NCBI RefSeq assembly: GCF_002113375.1
Contig: NZ_NEHO01000011.1
Coordinates: forward strand, 1-64,000
DNA length: 64,000 nt
Direction of reading: 5' to 3'
Origin: Pseudomonas sp. R37(2017)
GTDB lineage: Bacteria > Pseudomonadota > Gammaproteobacteria > Pseudomonadales > Pseudomonadaceae
Shown here: piece by piece, positions 34,929 to 43,425 of the stretch
Position numbering within the stretch: position 1 is the stretch's first letter
Layout of the letters: each line of letters starts with the position of its first letter
The notes under the pieces: model-generated
What the model was told of the DNA's origin: nothing
The model's database searches: none
Seen by the model: the letters and a program-made list of their open reading frames with translations, nothing else
Made by a program: the position numbers and the translations under genes

Positions 34929-35948
34929 TCAAACCTTGACGATCCAGCCCGCTGGCGCTTCGATGTCGCCGGTTTGCACGCCGGTCAGCTCTTTGTAGAG
35001 CTTCTGGGTGATCGGGCCGACTTCGGTTTCGCTGTGGAACACGTGCAGGTGGTCTTTGTAGCTGATGCCGCCGATCGGCGTGATCACGGCCGCAGTACCG
35101 CAAGCACCGGCTTCCTTGAAGTCCGAGAGCTTGTCGATCAGCACGTCGCCTTCGATCACTTCCAGGCCCAGGCGGGACTTGGCCAGTTCGATCAGCGACA
35201 GACGGGTGATGCCCGGCAGTACCGATGGCGATTTCGGGGTCACGAACTTGTCGTCGTGGGTGATCCCGAAGAAGTTGGCCGAACCGACTTCCTCGATTTT
35301 CGAGTGAGTCATCGGGTCCAGGTAGATGGCGTCGGCGTAGTGCGCCTTCTTGGCCTGGGAGCCCGGCATCAGGCTGGCGGCGTAGTTGCCACCGACCTTG
35401 GCGGCACCGGTGCCTTGTGGCGCGGCGCGGTCATAGCTGGAGATGATGAAGTTGTGCGGGGTCAGGCCGCCCTTGAAGTAGGCGCCGACCGGGATGCAGA
35501 AGATCGAGAAGATGAACTCCGGCGCGGTACGCACGCCGATGTTGTCACCCACGCCGATCACGAACGGGCGCAGGTACAGCGCGCCGCCGGTGCCGTACGG
35601 CGGAATGAAACGCTCGTTGGCGCGAACCACGGCCTTGCAGGCTTCGACGAACTGTTCGGTGTCGACCTGCGGCATCAGCAGGCGGGCACAGCTGCGCTGC
35701 ATGCGCATGGCGTTCTGATCCGGGCGGAACAGGTTGATCGAGCCGTCCTTGCAACGATAGGCCTTCAGGCCTTCGAAGCACTGCTGACCGTAGTGAAGGG
35801 CAGTGGAGCCTTCGCTGATGTGCAGAACGTTATCTTCGGTCAGGGTGCCTTTGTCCCACTCGCCATTGCGAAAGTGCGACAGATAGCGCTTGTCGGTCTT
35901 GATGTAGTCAAAACCCAGCTTGTCCCAATTGATGCTTTCGTTACCCAT
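34929..35948 (-). CDS. ilvE: Branched-chain amino acid aminotransferase
   Basis: 339 aa fold-type IV PLP enzyme of the longer class II BCAT type. Features are GSTALHYGQQCFEGLKAYR, RLLMPQVDTEQF, the PLP lysine in AAKVGGNYAAS, and VGSANFFGI. The start MGNESINWDKLGF has AGAGGGTGTC before it. It converts Leu, Ile and Val to their 2-oxo acids, the substrates of the BCKDH complex encoded just upstream on the same strand. The 257-bp gap with a REPIN suggests separate or attenuated transcription. Confidence 0.93.
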   Translation of the reverse strand: MGNESINWDKLGFDYIKTDKRYLSHFRNGEWDKGTLTEDNVLHISEGSTALHYGQQCFEGLKAYRCKDGSINLFRPDQNAMRMQRSCARLLMPQVDTEQFVEACKAVVRANERFIPPYGTGGALYLRPFVIGVGDNIGVRTAPEFIFSIFCIPVGAYFKGGLTPHNFIISSYDRAAPQGTGAAKVGGNYAASLMPGSQAKKAHYADAIYLDPMTHSKIEEVGSANFFGITHDDKFVTPKSPSVLPGITRLSLIELAKSRLGLEVIEGDVLIDKLSDFKEAGACGTAAVITPIGGISYKDHLHVFHSETEVGPITQKLYKELTGVQTGDIEAPAGWIVKV

Positions 35949-36090
35949 GACACCCTCTATCACTTAACAACCGCCGAAACGGTTCAAGGTTTCTGACGTT
36001 TTCTGGATGGGGACAACAATACTTCATTCTTGGGCTAAATCGCAGCCCGGACTATCGGATGACAGACAGATAAATTGTGTTGTCCTTGAG

Positions 36091-36177
36091 AATTCGCGAG
36101 CAGCGGACCGCCGCCCGGGCTGCTCCCACATTGAAATGCATTCCACCCTGTGGGAGCGAGCCTGCTCGCGAAGAGGC
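36091..36177. repeat. REPIN between lpdV and the aminotransferase gene
   Basis: Imperfect left arm ATTCGCGAGCAGCGGACCGC and intact right arm CTGTGGGAGCGAGCCTGCTC, in the gap downstream of lpdV. Confidence 0.75.
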
Positions 36178-36205
36178 CAGCACTGCCGCCATCAATCACT
36201 CAGAA

Positions 36206-37588
36206 TCACAGGTGCAACGCATGCCCCAACGCACGCAACGCGGCTTCCTGCACCGCTTCACCCAGCGTCGGATGCGCATGGATGGTGCCGCCGATGTCTT
36301 CCAGCCGCGCGCCCATCTCCAGGCTTTGCGCGAACGCGGTCGACAACTCCGACACACCGACGCCCACCGCCTGCCAGCCGACAATCACATGATTGTCACG
36401 ACGGGCGACCACGCGCACGAAGCCGCTTTTCGACTCCAGCGTCATGGCCCGGCCATTGGCGGCGAACGGGAAGCTCGACACGATGCAGTCCAGGCCTGCG
36501 GCATTGGCTTCGTCCGGGGTCTTGCCGACCACCACCAGTTCCGGGTCGGTGAAGCACACGGCGGCGATGGCGGTCGGGTTGAACTCGCGGCTCTTGCCGC
36601 TGATCAGCTCGGCAACCATCTCGCCCTGGGCCATGGCCCGGTGCGCCAGCATCGGTTCGCCACTGAGGTCGCCGATGGCATAGACGTTGCGCATGCTGGT
36701 CTGGCAGCGGTGGTCGATCTTGATCGACGAACCGTTCATGTCCAGGTTCAGCGCTTCGAGGTTCCAGCCCTGGGTGTTCGGCTTGCGACCGACGGCCACC
36801 AGCACTTGATCGGTTTCCAGGTTCAATGTCGCGCCGTTCGGGGCCAGAACTTGCAATGTATTTTCTGTTGAATCAAAGCCTTGCACGCTATGGCTCAAGT
36901 AAAGTCTTACGCCGAGTTTTCTCAGTTCGTCGTGCACCGGCTGGGTCAGTTCGGCGTCGTAGGCCGGCAGGATGCGCTCCTGCGCTTCCACCACGCTGAC
37001 ATCGACGCCGAGTTTGCGATAGGCAATGCCCAGCTCCAGACCGATATAACCGCCACCGACCACGATCAGGCGTTTCGGCACGGAGGTCGGCGCCAGCGCT
37101 TCAGTGGAGGAAATGATCGGCCCGCCAATCGGCAACATCGGCAGGTTCACGCTTTTCGATCCGGTGGCCAGCACCAGGTGTTCGCACTGGATGCGCGTGT
37201 CGCCGACTTCCACGGTCTTGCCGTCGATGACCCTGGCCCAGCCTTGAATGACCTGAACCTTGTTCTTTTTCAGCAGTGTCGCGACGCCGGTGGTCAGGCG
37301 ATCGACAATGCCGTCCTTCCACTCGACGCTCTTGGTGATATCCAGGGTCGGCGCCGAAACGCCGATGCCCAGGGTCGAAAGCTGGTGGTGGTGCCGCGTC
37401 TGATGAAATTGCTCGGCGACGTGAATCAGTGCCTTGGACGGAATGCAGCCGATGTTCAGGCAGGTGCCGCCCAGGGATTGGCCTTCCACCAGGATGGTCG
37501 GGATGCCCAACTGACCGGCACGGATCGCTGTGACATAACCGCCAGGACCGCCGCCGATGATCAACAGTGTGGTGTTCAACGTTTGCAT
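36206..37588 (-). CDS. lpdV: Dihydrolipoyl dehydrogenase of the branched-chain keto acid complex (E3)
   Basis: 460 aa flavoprotein. FAD motif IIGGGPGGYVTAIRAGQLG, the redox disulfide GGTCLNIGCIPSK, the NAD motif IVVGGGYIGLELG, and the C-terminal catalytic HAHPTLGEA. It reoxidises dihydrolipoyl groups of E2 with NAD+. It is the last gene of the bkd operon, 3 nt after bkdB, matching the lpdV position known from P. putida. Confidence 0.95.
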   Translation of the reverse strand: MQTLNTTLLIIGGGPGGYVTAIRAGQLGIPTILVEGQSLGGTCLNIGCIPSKALIHVAEQFHQTRHHHQLSTLGIGVSAPTLDITKSVEWKDGIVDRLTTGVATLLKKNKVQVIQGWARVIDGKTVEVGDTRIQCEHLVLATGSKSVNLPMLPIGGPIISSTEALAPTSVPKRLIVVGGGYIGLELGIAYRKLGVDVSVVEAQERILPAYDAELTQPVHDELRKLGVRLYLSHSVQGFDSTENTLQVLAPNGATLNLETDQVLVAVGRKPNTQGWNLEALNLDMNGSSIKIDHRCQTSMRNVYAIGDLSGEPMLAHRAMAQGEMVAELISGKSREFNPTAIAAVCFTDPELVVVGKTPDEANAAGLDCIVSSFPFAANGRAMTLESKSGFVRVVARRDNHVIVGWQAVGVGVSELSTAFAQSLEMGARLEDIGGTIHAHPTLGEAVQEAALRALGHALHL

Positions 37589-37591
37589 GAC

Positions 37592-38863
37592 TTACTCCAC
37601 GAACAAGGTGGCGGGTTGTTCGAGCAAGCCACGAATGGCCTGGATGAATAGCGCCGCGTCCATGCCGTCGACCACGCGGTGATCGAAGGAGCTGGAGAGG
37701 TTCATCATCTTGCGGATCACGATTTGCCCTTTGATCACCATTGGCCGTTCGACGATCTTGTTGACGCCGACAATCGCCACTTCCGGCAGGTTCAGCACCG
37801 GCGTGCTGACGATGCCGCCCAAGGCGCCGAGGCTGGTCAGGGTGATGGTCGAGCCGGACAGTTCATCGCGGCTGGCCTTGCCATTGCGCGCGGCGCTGGC
37901 CAGGCGGGCGATTTCCGCCGCGCTGTCCCACAGGCTGCGGGCTTCGGCGTGACGCACCACCGGCACCATCAGGCCGACGTCGCTCTGGGTCGCGACGCCG
38001 ACGTGTACGGCGCCGAGGCGGGTGATGACCTGGGCTTCGTCGTCGTAGCGGGCGTTCATTTGCGGGAAGTCGCGCAGGGCGACAACCATGGCGCGGACCA
38101 GGAACGGCAACAAGGTCAGCTTGCCGCGCGTCGCGCCATGTTTTTCGTTGAGGTGCGCGCGCAGCTCTTCCACGGCGGTGACGTCGATTTCTTCGACGTA
38201 GCTGAAGTGGGCGGCGCGCTGGGTGGCGTCCTGCATGCGCTGGGCAATCTTGCGGCGCATGCCGATCACCGGGATCTGCTGTTCATCGGTGCGCTGGGTG
38301 TAGGCGCTGCTGATCGTCGATGCATTCGACTGACCCTGGGCCAGGTAGGCGTCGAGGTCTTCATGCAGCACGCGGCCGGCCGGGCCGCTGCCACGGACCA
38401 GGCGCAACTGGATGCCGAGGTCCAGCGCGTGCTTGCGCACGGCCGGGGAGGCCAGTGGGCGTTCGTCCGCTGCACGAGCGACCATCGGGCCCTGGCATGC
38501 GGCAACTTTCGGCGCTGGGGCAGCGACCGGTCTGCTTTCCACCACGGCTTCGACTTTCGGCGCTGCGACGGGGGCTTCTTTCACCGGGGCCGGTTGCGCC
38601 GATTCCTTAACGTTGCCCGCGCCTTCGACTTCAATGCTGATCAGCACACTGCCGACCGCCATGACTTCACCGGGCTGGCCGCCCAGCGCGATGACCTTGC
38701 CGTGAACCGGCGACGGAATATCGACCATCGCTTTATCGGTCATCACATCGGCCAGCACCTGATCTTCGACGACCATGTCGCCGACCTTGACGTGCCATAC
38801 CGACAATTCAACTTCTGCAATGCCTTCACCAATGTCCGGCATTTTAATGACGTGCGTGCCCAT
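37592..38863 (-). CDS. bkdB: Branched-chain keto acid dehydrogenase E2 (dihydrolipoyl acyltransferase)
   Basis: 423 aa. N-terminal lipoyl domain with the modified lysine in VMTDKAMVDIPSP (about residue 44), a proline/alanine-rich linker (100-130), a peripheral-subunit-binding domain (ASPAVRKHALDLGIQLRLV) and the acyltransferase core ending in SSSFDHRVVDGMDAALF with the HxxxDG active site. It forms the core of the complex and transfers branched acyl groups to CoA. Directly abuts bkdA2. Confidence 0.95.
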   Translation of the reverse strand: MGTHVIKMPDIGEGIAEVELSVWHVKVGDMVVEDQVLADVMTDKAMVDIPSPVHGKVIALGGQPGEVMAVGSVLISIEVEGAGNVKESAQPAPVKEAPVAAPKVEAVVESRPVAAPAPKVAACQGPMVARAADERPLASPAVRKHALDLGIQLRLVRGSGPAGRVLHEDLDAYLAQGQSNASTISSAYTQRTDEQQIPVIGMRRKIAQRMQDATQRAAHFSYVEEIDVTAVEELRAHLNEKHGATRGKLTLLPFLVRAMVVALRDFPQMNARYDDEAQVITRLGAVHVGVATQSDVGLMVPVVRHAEARSLWDSAAEIARLASAARNGKASRDELSGSTITLTSLGALGGIVSTPVLNLPEVAIVGVNKIVERPMVIKGQIVIRKMMNLSSSFDHRVVDGMDAALFIQAIRGLLEQPATLFVE

Positions 38864-39922
38864 TCAGACCTCCATGACCCGTTTCAATGCCGCGCCCACT
38901 CGGGACGGGCCTGGGAAATACGCCCACTCTTGCGCGTGCGGGTAAGGGGTGTCCCAACCGGTGACGCGTTCGATCGGAGCTTCCAGGTGGTGGAAGCAAT
39001 GCTCTTGCACCAGCGACACCAGTTCGGCACCGAAACCGCAGGTACGAGTCGCTTCGTGCACGATCACGCAACGCCCGGTCTTCTTCACCGATCTGGTGAT
39101 GGTTTCCAGGTCCAGTGGCCACAGGCTGCGCAGGTCGATGACTTCGGCATCGACACCGGTTTCCTCGGCGGCCACTTGCGATACATAGACGGTGGTGCCG
39201 TAGGTCAGGACGGTCACGTCCTTGCCCGGACGGGCGATCGCGGCTACGTCCAGCGGTACGGTGTAGTAACCGTCCGGAACCTGTGCGGCGGGGTGTTTCG
39301 ACCACGGGGTTACCGGACGCTCGTGGTGGCCGTCGAAGGGGCCGTTGTACAGGCGCTTGGGCTCAAGGAAGATCACCGGGTCATCGTTTTCGATGGAGGC
39401 GATCAGCAGGCCTTTGGCGTCGTAGGGGTTGGACGGCATGACGGTGCGCAGACCGCATACCTGAGTGAAGAGTGCCTCGATGCTCTGGCTGTGGGTCTGG
39501 CCGCCGTAGATGCCGCCGCCGCAGGGCATGCGCAGGGTCAGCGGCGCGGTGAACTCGCCGGCCGAGCGATAACGCAGGCGCGCGGCCTCGGAAATGATCT
39601 GGTCGTAGGCCGGGTACACGTAGTCGGCGAACTGGATCTCCACCACCGGGCGCAGACCGTAGGCACCCATGCCCACGGCGGTGCCGACGATACCGCTTTC
39701 AGAGATGGGTGCGTCGAACACCCGCGAGGTGCCGTACTTGTTCTGCAGGCCTTCGGTGCAGCGGAACACGCCGCCGAAGTAGCCCACGTCCTGGCCGAAG
39801 ACCACGACGTTGTCGTCACGCTCTAGCATCACATCCATGGCCGAGCGCAGGGCCTGGATCATGGTCATGGTGGTCGTCGTCATGGCGGTTTCCAGCTCGA
39901 TATTGTTGTTGTGATCGTTCAT
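38864..39922 (-). CDS. bkdA2: Branched-chain keto acid dehydrogenase E1 beta subunit
   Basis: 352 aa, the length recalled for P. putida BkdA2. Recognised by MTMIQALRSAMDVMLERD, VFGQDVGYFGGVFRCTEGL, ISESGIVGTAVGMGAYG and the C-terminal ERVTGWDTPYPHAQEW. With BkdA1 it forms the thiamine-diphosphate-dependent decarboxylase. One nucleotide separates it from bkdA1 and none from bkdB, so translation is probably coupled. Confidence 0.95.
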   Translation of the reverse strand: MNDHNNNIELETAMTTTTMTMIQALRSAMDVMLERDDNVVVFGQDVGYFGGVFRCTEGLQNKYGTSRVFDAPISESGIVGTAVGMGAYGLRPVVEIQFADYVYPAYDQIISEAARLRYRSAGEFTAPLTLRMPCGGGIYGGQTHSQSIEALFTQVCGLRTVMPSNPYDAKGLLIASIENDDPVIFLEPKRLYNGPFDGHHERPVTPWSKHPAAQVPDGYYTVPLDVAAIARPGKDVTVLTYGTTVYVSQVAAEETGVDAEVIDLRSLWPLDLETITRSVKKTGRCVIVHEATRTCGFGAELVSLVQEHCFHHLEAPIERVTGWDTPYPHAQEWAYFPGPSRVGAALKRVMEV

Positions 39923-39923
39923 G

Positions 39924-41159
39924 TCAGATCCCCAACTCTTGACGCTGGCGCTTCAAGTGCTCCGGCATCTCTTTGTAGACATCTTCGAACATGGTCGCGG
40001 CGCTCGGAATCTGGCCACCGGCGAGGGTGCCGTACTGTTCGGCTTCTTTTTGCGCGGCGATCACCTGGGCTTCCAGTTCGGCGCTGACGGCGGCGTGTTC
40101 CTCTTCGGACCAGTGGCCGACCTTGATCAGGTGCTGCTTGAGACGAGCGATCGGATCACCCAGCGGGAAGTGGCTCCAGTCATCGGCAGGGCGGTATTTC
40201 GACGGATCATCGGAGGTCGAGTGCGGACCGGCACGGTAGGTGACCCATTCGATCATGGTCGGGCCAAGGCCGCGGCGCGCGCGTTCGGCGGCCCAGGCGG
40301 ACGCGGCATACACCGCATAGAAGTCGTTGCCGTCGACCCGCAGGGAGGCAATGCCGCAACCGACGCCACGACCGGCGAAGGTGGTGGCTTCACCGCCGGC
40401 GATCGCCTGGAAGGTGGAGATCGCCCACTGGTTGTTGACCACGTTGAGGATCACCGGGGCGCGGTACACGTGGGCGAACGTCAGGGCGGTGTGGAAGTCC
40501 GATTCAGCGGTAGCGCCGTCGCCGATCCAGGCCGAAGCGATCTTGGTGTCGCCCTTGATCGCCGAGGCCATGCCCCAGCCCACACCCTGGATGAACTGGG
40601 TGGCGAGGTTGCCGGAGATGGTGAAGAAGCCGGATTCCTTGACCGAGTACATGATTGGCAACTGGCGTCCCTTGAGCGGATCGCGCTCGTTGGACAGCAG
40701 TTGGCAGATCAGGTCGACCAGCGGTACGTCCCGGGCCATCAGGATGCTCTGCTGGCGGTAGGTCGGGAAACACATGTCGTCGATGTTCAGGGCCAGGGCC
40801 TGGGCGCTGCCGATGGCTTCTTCGCCAAGGCTCTGCATGTAGAACGACATTTTTTTCTGACGCTGGGCGACCACCATGCGGTTGTCGTAGATGCGCGTCT
40901 TGAGCATGGCGCGCATGCCCTTGCGCAGGATCTCGACCGGCACGTTTTCGGCCCACGGCCCAAGGGCATTGCCCTGGTCGTCGAGCACGCGAATCAGGCC
41001 ACGGGCCAGGTCAGCCGTGTCAGCCGGTTCAACGTCGATTGGGGGTTTGCGCACCGTACCGGCATCGGTCAGATGCAGGTAGGAGAAGTCGGTTTTACAG
41101 CCGGGACGGCCCGAGGGTTCGGGGACGTGCAGGCGCAGCGGTTCATACGCTTGGGTCAT
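39924..41159 (-). CDS. bkdA1: Branched-chain keto acid dehydrogenase E1 alpha subunit
   Basis: 411 aa. The thiamine diphosphate-binding motif appears as IGDGATAESDFHTALTFAHVYRAPVILNVVNNQW, with an upstream SLGEEAIGSAQAL. First gene of the operon, divergent from bkdR. It decarboxylates 2-oxoisovalerate, 2-oxoisocaproate and 2-oxo-3-methylvalerate. The leader contains ACAAGAAATTCACAAGA, an A-rich stretch that may contribute to post-transcriptional control. Confidence 0.95.
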   Translation of the reverse strand: MTQAYEPLRLHVPEPSGRPGCKTDFSYLHLTDAGTVRKPPIDVEPADTADLARGLIRVLDDQGNALGPWAENVPVEILRKGMRAMLKTRIYDNRMVVAQRQKKMSFYMQSLGEEAIGSAQALALNIDDMCFPTYRQQSILMARDVPLVDLICQLLSNERDPLKGRQLPIMYSVKESGFFTISGNLATQFIQGVGWGMASAIKGDTKIASAWIGDGATAESDFHTALTFAHVYRAPVILNVVNNQWAISTFQAIAGGEATTFAGRGVGCGIASLRVDGNDFYAVYAASAWAAERARRGLGPTMIEWVTYRAGPHSTSDDPSKYRPADDWSHFPLGDPIARLKQHLIKVGHWSEEEHAAVSAELEAQVIAAQKEAEQYGTLAGGQIPSAATMFEDVYKEMPEHLKRQRQELGI

Positions 41160-41344
41160 GGCTTCTACGCTCGATCTTGTGAATTTCTTGTAGTGAGCTG
41201 ACAGATTTCATTCGGTAAATGAAATCTTGTCCTACAACAATCATAGGCCCGCCCAAGAAGAATATTTCTCTCTGTTTCGTTGCGCTAAAGATCATTTGCA
41301 GATAGAAAACCTGCATAAACAAAAAAAACAGGTGTTTTTGTCTC
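41160..41344. promoter_or_regulatory. Divergent bkdA1-bkdR promoter region with a candidate Crc/Hfq site
   Basis: 185 bp, visibly AT-richer than its surroundings, separating bkdA1 and bkdR; the Lrp-type activator BkdR is known to bind this region in P. putida. At 41317-41330 the bkdR leader reads AAACAAAAAAAACA, close to the start codon. The bkdR mRNA is recalled as a Crc target in P. putida, consistent with this site. Confidence 0.7.
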
Positions 41345-41833
41345 ATGCGCAAACTGGACCGTACCGATATCGGCATTCTCAACAGCCTTCAGGAGAATGC
41401 GCGCATCACCAACGCCGACCTGGCGCGCTCGGTGAACCTGTCGCCGACCCCGTGTTTCAATCGGGTCAAGGCCATGGAAGAACTGGGAGTGATTCGCGAG
41501 CAAGTGACGTTGCTGGATGCCGACCTGCTGGGGCTGCACGTGAACGTGTTCATTCACGTCAGCCTGGAAAAGCAGGTAGAGGAGGCGTTGCAACATTTCG
41601 AAGAGGCGATTTCCGATCGCCCCGAAGTGATGGAGTGCTACCTGATGGCCGGCGACCCGGACTATCTGATCCGGGTGCTGGTGCCGACCATTCAGTCGCT
41701 GGAGCGTTTCATGATGGATTTCCTGACCAAGGTGCCGGGGGTGGCGAACATCCGTTCGAGCTTTGCGCTCAAGCAGGTGCGCTACAAGACCGCGCTGCCG
41801 TTGCCGGCCAATGGCCTGACTTTGGGCAACTGA
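41345..41833 (+). CDS. bkdR: Lrp-family activator of the bkd operon
   Basis: 162 aa. Asn-type Lrp helix-turn-helix at the N-terminus (LDRTDIGILNSLQENARITNADLARSVNLSPTPCFNRVKAME) and an AsnC ligand-binding domain (VMECYLMAGDPDYLIRVLVP). Divergent from bkdA1. In P. putida BkdR activates the operon in response to branched-chain amino acids. Confidence 0.94.
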   Translation: MRKLDRTDIGILNSLQENARITNADLARSVNLSPTPCFNRVKAMEELGVIREQVTLLDADLLGLHVNVFIHVSLEKQVEEALQHFEEAISDRPEVMECYLMAGDPDYLIRVLVPTIQSLERFMMDFLTKVPGVANIRSSFALKQVRYKTALPLPANGLTLGN

Positions 41834-41843
41834 CACGATCACT

Positions 41844-41947
41844 CTGTAGGAGCGAGCAAGCTCGCGAAAAACCTGAGGGCGCCGGGGGGTGTCAGGCTTG
41901 CCGCGTTTGTCGTTGGCGTTTTTCGCGAGCCTGCTCGCTCCTACACA
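41844..41947. repeat. REPIN between bkdR and the persulfide dioxygenase gene
   Basis: CTGTAGGAGCGAGCAAGCTC and TTCGCGAGCCTGCTCGCTCC as inverted arms around a 50-bp GC-rich spacer. It sits between convergent genes and ends 4 nt before the dioxygenase stop codon. Confidence 0.9.
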
Positions 41948-41950
41948 GGG

Positions 41951-42820
41951 TCAGAATTTGTTCAGGGGGATCTTCAGGTAAGTCACGCCATTGCCCTCGG
42001 CCGGCGGCAGATTCCCCGCCCGCACATTCACCTGGATCGCCGGCAGCAACAGCGTCGGCATGCCCAGCCCCGCATCACGCCGCGTACGCATCTCGACGAA
42101 CGCGGCTTCGTCGATCCCGTCATGCACGTGAATGTTGCTTTTGCGTTGTTCGCCGACGGTGGTCTGGCATTGTGCCGATCGGCCGGCCGGTGGGTAGTCG
42201 TGACAGACGTAGAGCTTCACGCTGGCGGGGAAGGCCAGCAATTTCTGGATTGAAGCAAACAATTGATGAGCGTTGCCGCCGGGAAAATCGCAGCGGGCGG
42301 TGCCGACGTCGGGCATGAACAGTGTGTCGCCGACGAGGATTTGCTCACCGTCGATCAGGTAAGCCATGTCCGCCGGGGTATGGCCGGGCACGTGCAGGGC
42401 GGTCGCCTTGAGATTGCCGATCATGAACGATTCGTCGGGGGCGAAGAGTTGATCGAATTGCGAACCGTCGACGCGAAAGGCGGGTTCCAGATTGAACAGC
42501 GCCTTGAACACGTCCTGCACCTTGCTGATCGACTCGCCAATGGCGATCTTGCCGCCCAGCTCCCGGCGCAGATAGGGCGCGGCGGACAGGTGATCGGCAT
42601 GGGCGTGGGTTTCCAGCAGCCATTGCACTTGCAGTGTGTGGGCGCGGACGAAGGCGATGATCCTGTCGGCCTGGGTGGTCGCGGTACGCCCGGCCGCACC
42701 GTCGTAATCGAGCACGGGGTCGACAATCGCACACTGCCCGCCATCGGCCTCGTAGACCACGTAGCTGTAGGTCGAGGAGGCGGGGTCGAGGAAAGCTTCA
42801 ATCAGCGCGGGCATGGACAC
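41951..42820 (-). CDS. ETHE1-like persulfide dioxygenase (metallo-beta-lactamase fold)
   Basis: 289 aa. The metal-binding motif is THAHADHLSAAPYLRR, with further ligands in VPGHTPADM, VGDTLFMPDVGTARCDF and the late YVCHDYPPAG. The GTARCDF region corresponds to GCGRTDF of ETHE1, which uses a single iron to oxidise glutathione persulfide to sulfite. It diverges from a BigR-like regulator, followed by SQR and a sulfite exporter, which together form a sulfide detoxification module. Identity as persulfide dioxygenase rather than a generic hydrolase rests on motif and context. Confidence 0.87.
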   Translation of the reverse strand: MSMPALIEAFLDPASSTYSYVVYEADGGQCAIVDPVLDYDGAAGRTATTQADRIIAFVRAHTLQVQWLLETHAHADHLSAAPYLRRELGGKIAIGESISKVQDVFKALFNLEPAFRVDGSQFDQLFAPDESFMIGNLKATALHVPGHTPADMAYLIDGEQILVGDTLFMPDVGTARCDFPGGNAHQLFASIQKLLAFPASVKLYVCHDYPPAGRSAQCQTTVGEQRKSNIHVHDGIDEAAFVEMRTRRDAGLGMPTLLLPAIQVNVRAGNLPPAEGNGVTYLKIPLNKF

Positions 42821-42861
42821 GAACCTGTGCAGGGTTGGAAAAGTCAGTCATGGGTTGCAAC

Positions 42862-42883
42862 ACTTTATGTAAAGACATAATGT
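42862..42883. promoter_or_regulatory. Candidate BigR-type operator
   Basis: ACTTTATGTAAAGACATAATGT contains a perfect inverted repeat TTATGT-AAAG-ACATAA, with further flanking pairs after one mismatch. It lies between the divergent persulfide dioxygenase and regulator genes, where an ArsR/BigR dimer could repress both. Confidence 0.65.
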
Positions 42884-42917
42884 TCGCAGCTTAAGTGACG
42901 TTGAAGGCATCCTGCAA

Positions 42918-43259
42918 ATGCAATCCAGTCTGACCGAATGTGAGGTCGCTCAACTGCGCGCTTCGGCCTCCAAGGCATGCGCGCTGCTCAAGGCCCTGGC
43001 CAATGAGGATCGCCTGTTGATCCTGTGCCAGCTCACCCAGGGCGAGCGCAACGTTGGCGAGCTGGAGAAAATGACCGGCGTGCGCCAACCGACCCTGTCC
43101 CAACAGTTGGGCATCCTGCGCGATGAGGGATTGGTCGCGACCCGTCGTGAAGGCAAGTACATTTTTTACGGTCTCGCCAGTCACGAAGTGATCCAGGTGA
43201 TGAAAACCCTCTCCGGGCTGTATTGCGGGGCGGTACTTAAAAGCTGGGTTCAACCTTAA
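42918..43259 (+). CDS. BigR/SqrR-like persulfide-sensing ArsR-family repressor
   Basis: 113 aa winged helix protein (LLKALANEDRLLILCQLTQGERNVGELEKMTGVRQPTLSQQLGILRDEGLV). Cys37 and Cys103 are 66 residues apart, the spacing recalled for the redox cysteine pair of BigR/SqrR that forms a di- or tetrasulfide in response to sulfane sulfur. It likely represses itself, SQR and TauE on one side and the dioxygenase on the other. Two further cysteines (8 and 21) are present. Confidence 0.87.
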   Translation: MQSSLTECEVAQLRASASKACALLKALANEDRLLILCQLTQGERNVGELEKMTGVRQPTLSQQLGILRDEGLVATRREGKYIFYGLASHEVIQVMKTLSGLYCGAVLKSWVQP

Positions 43260-43280
43260 ATGCCAGTCAACACACAGAAC

Positions 43281-43372
43281 CTGTGGGAGCGAGCCTGCTC
43301 GCGATGACGGCAGTACATTCAGCACGAGTGTTGGCTGATCTACCGCTATCGCGAGCAGGCTCGCTCCCACAG
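43281..43372. repeat. REPIN between the BigR-like gene and SQR
   Basis: CTGTGGGAGCGAGCCTGCTC and ATCGCGAGCAGGCTCGCTCC as inverted arms. It interrupts what would otherwise be a tight operon, leaving 166 bp between the genes. Confidence 0.9.
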
Positions 43373-43425
43373 TTGTTTTGTGTTGAAACTGGCAACATCC
43401 CTGCGTGCAGCAAAAGGAACAAGCA

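Noticed and set aside
37679..39826. 715-codon open frame antisense to bkdB and bkdA2
   Set aside because: Crosses two well-recognised genes of the bkd operon and has low-complexity His/Gly/Arg-rich composition typical of shadows.
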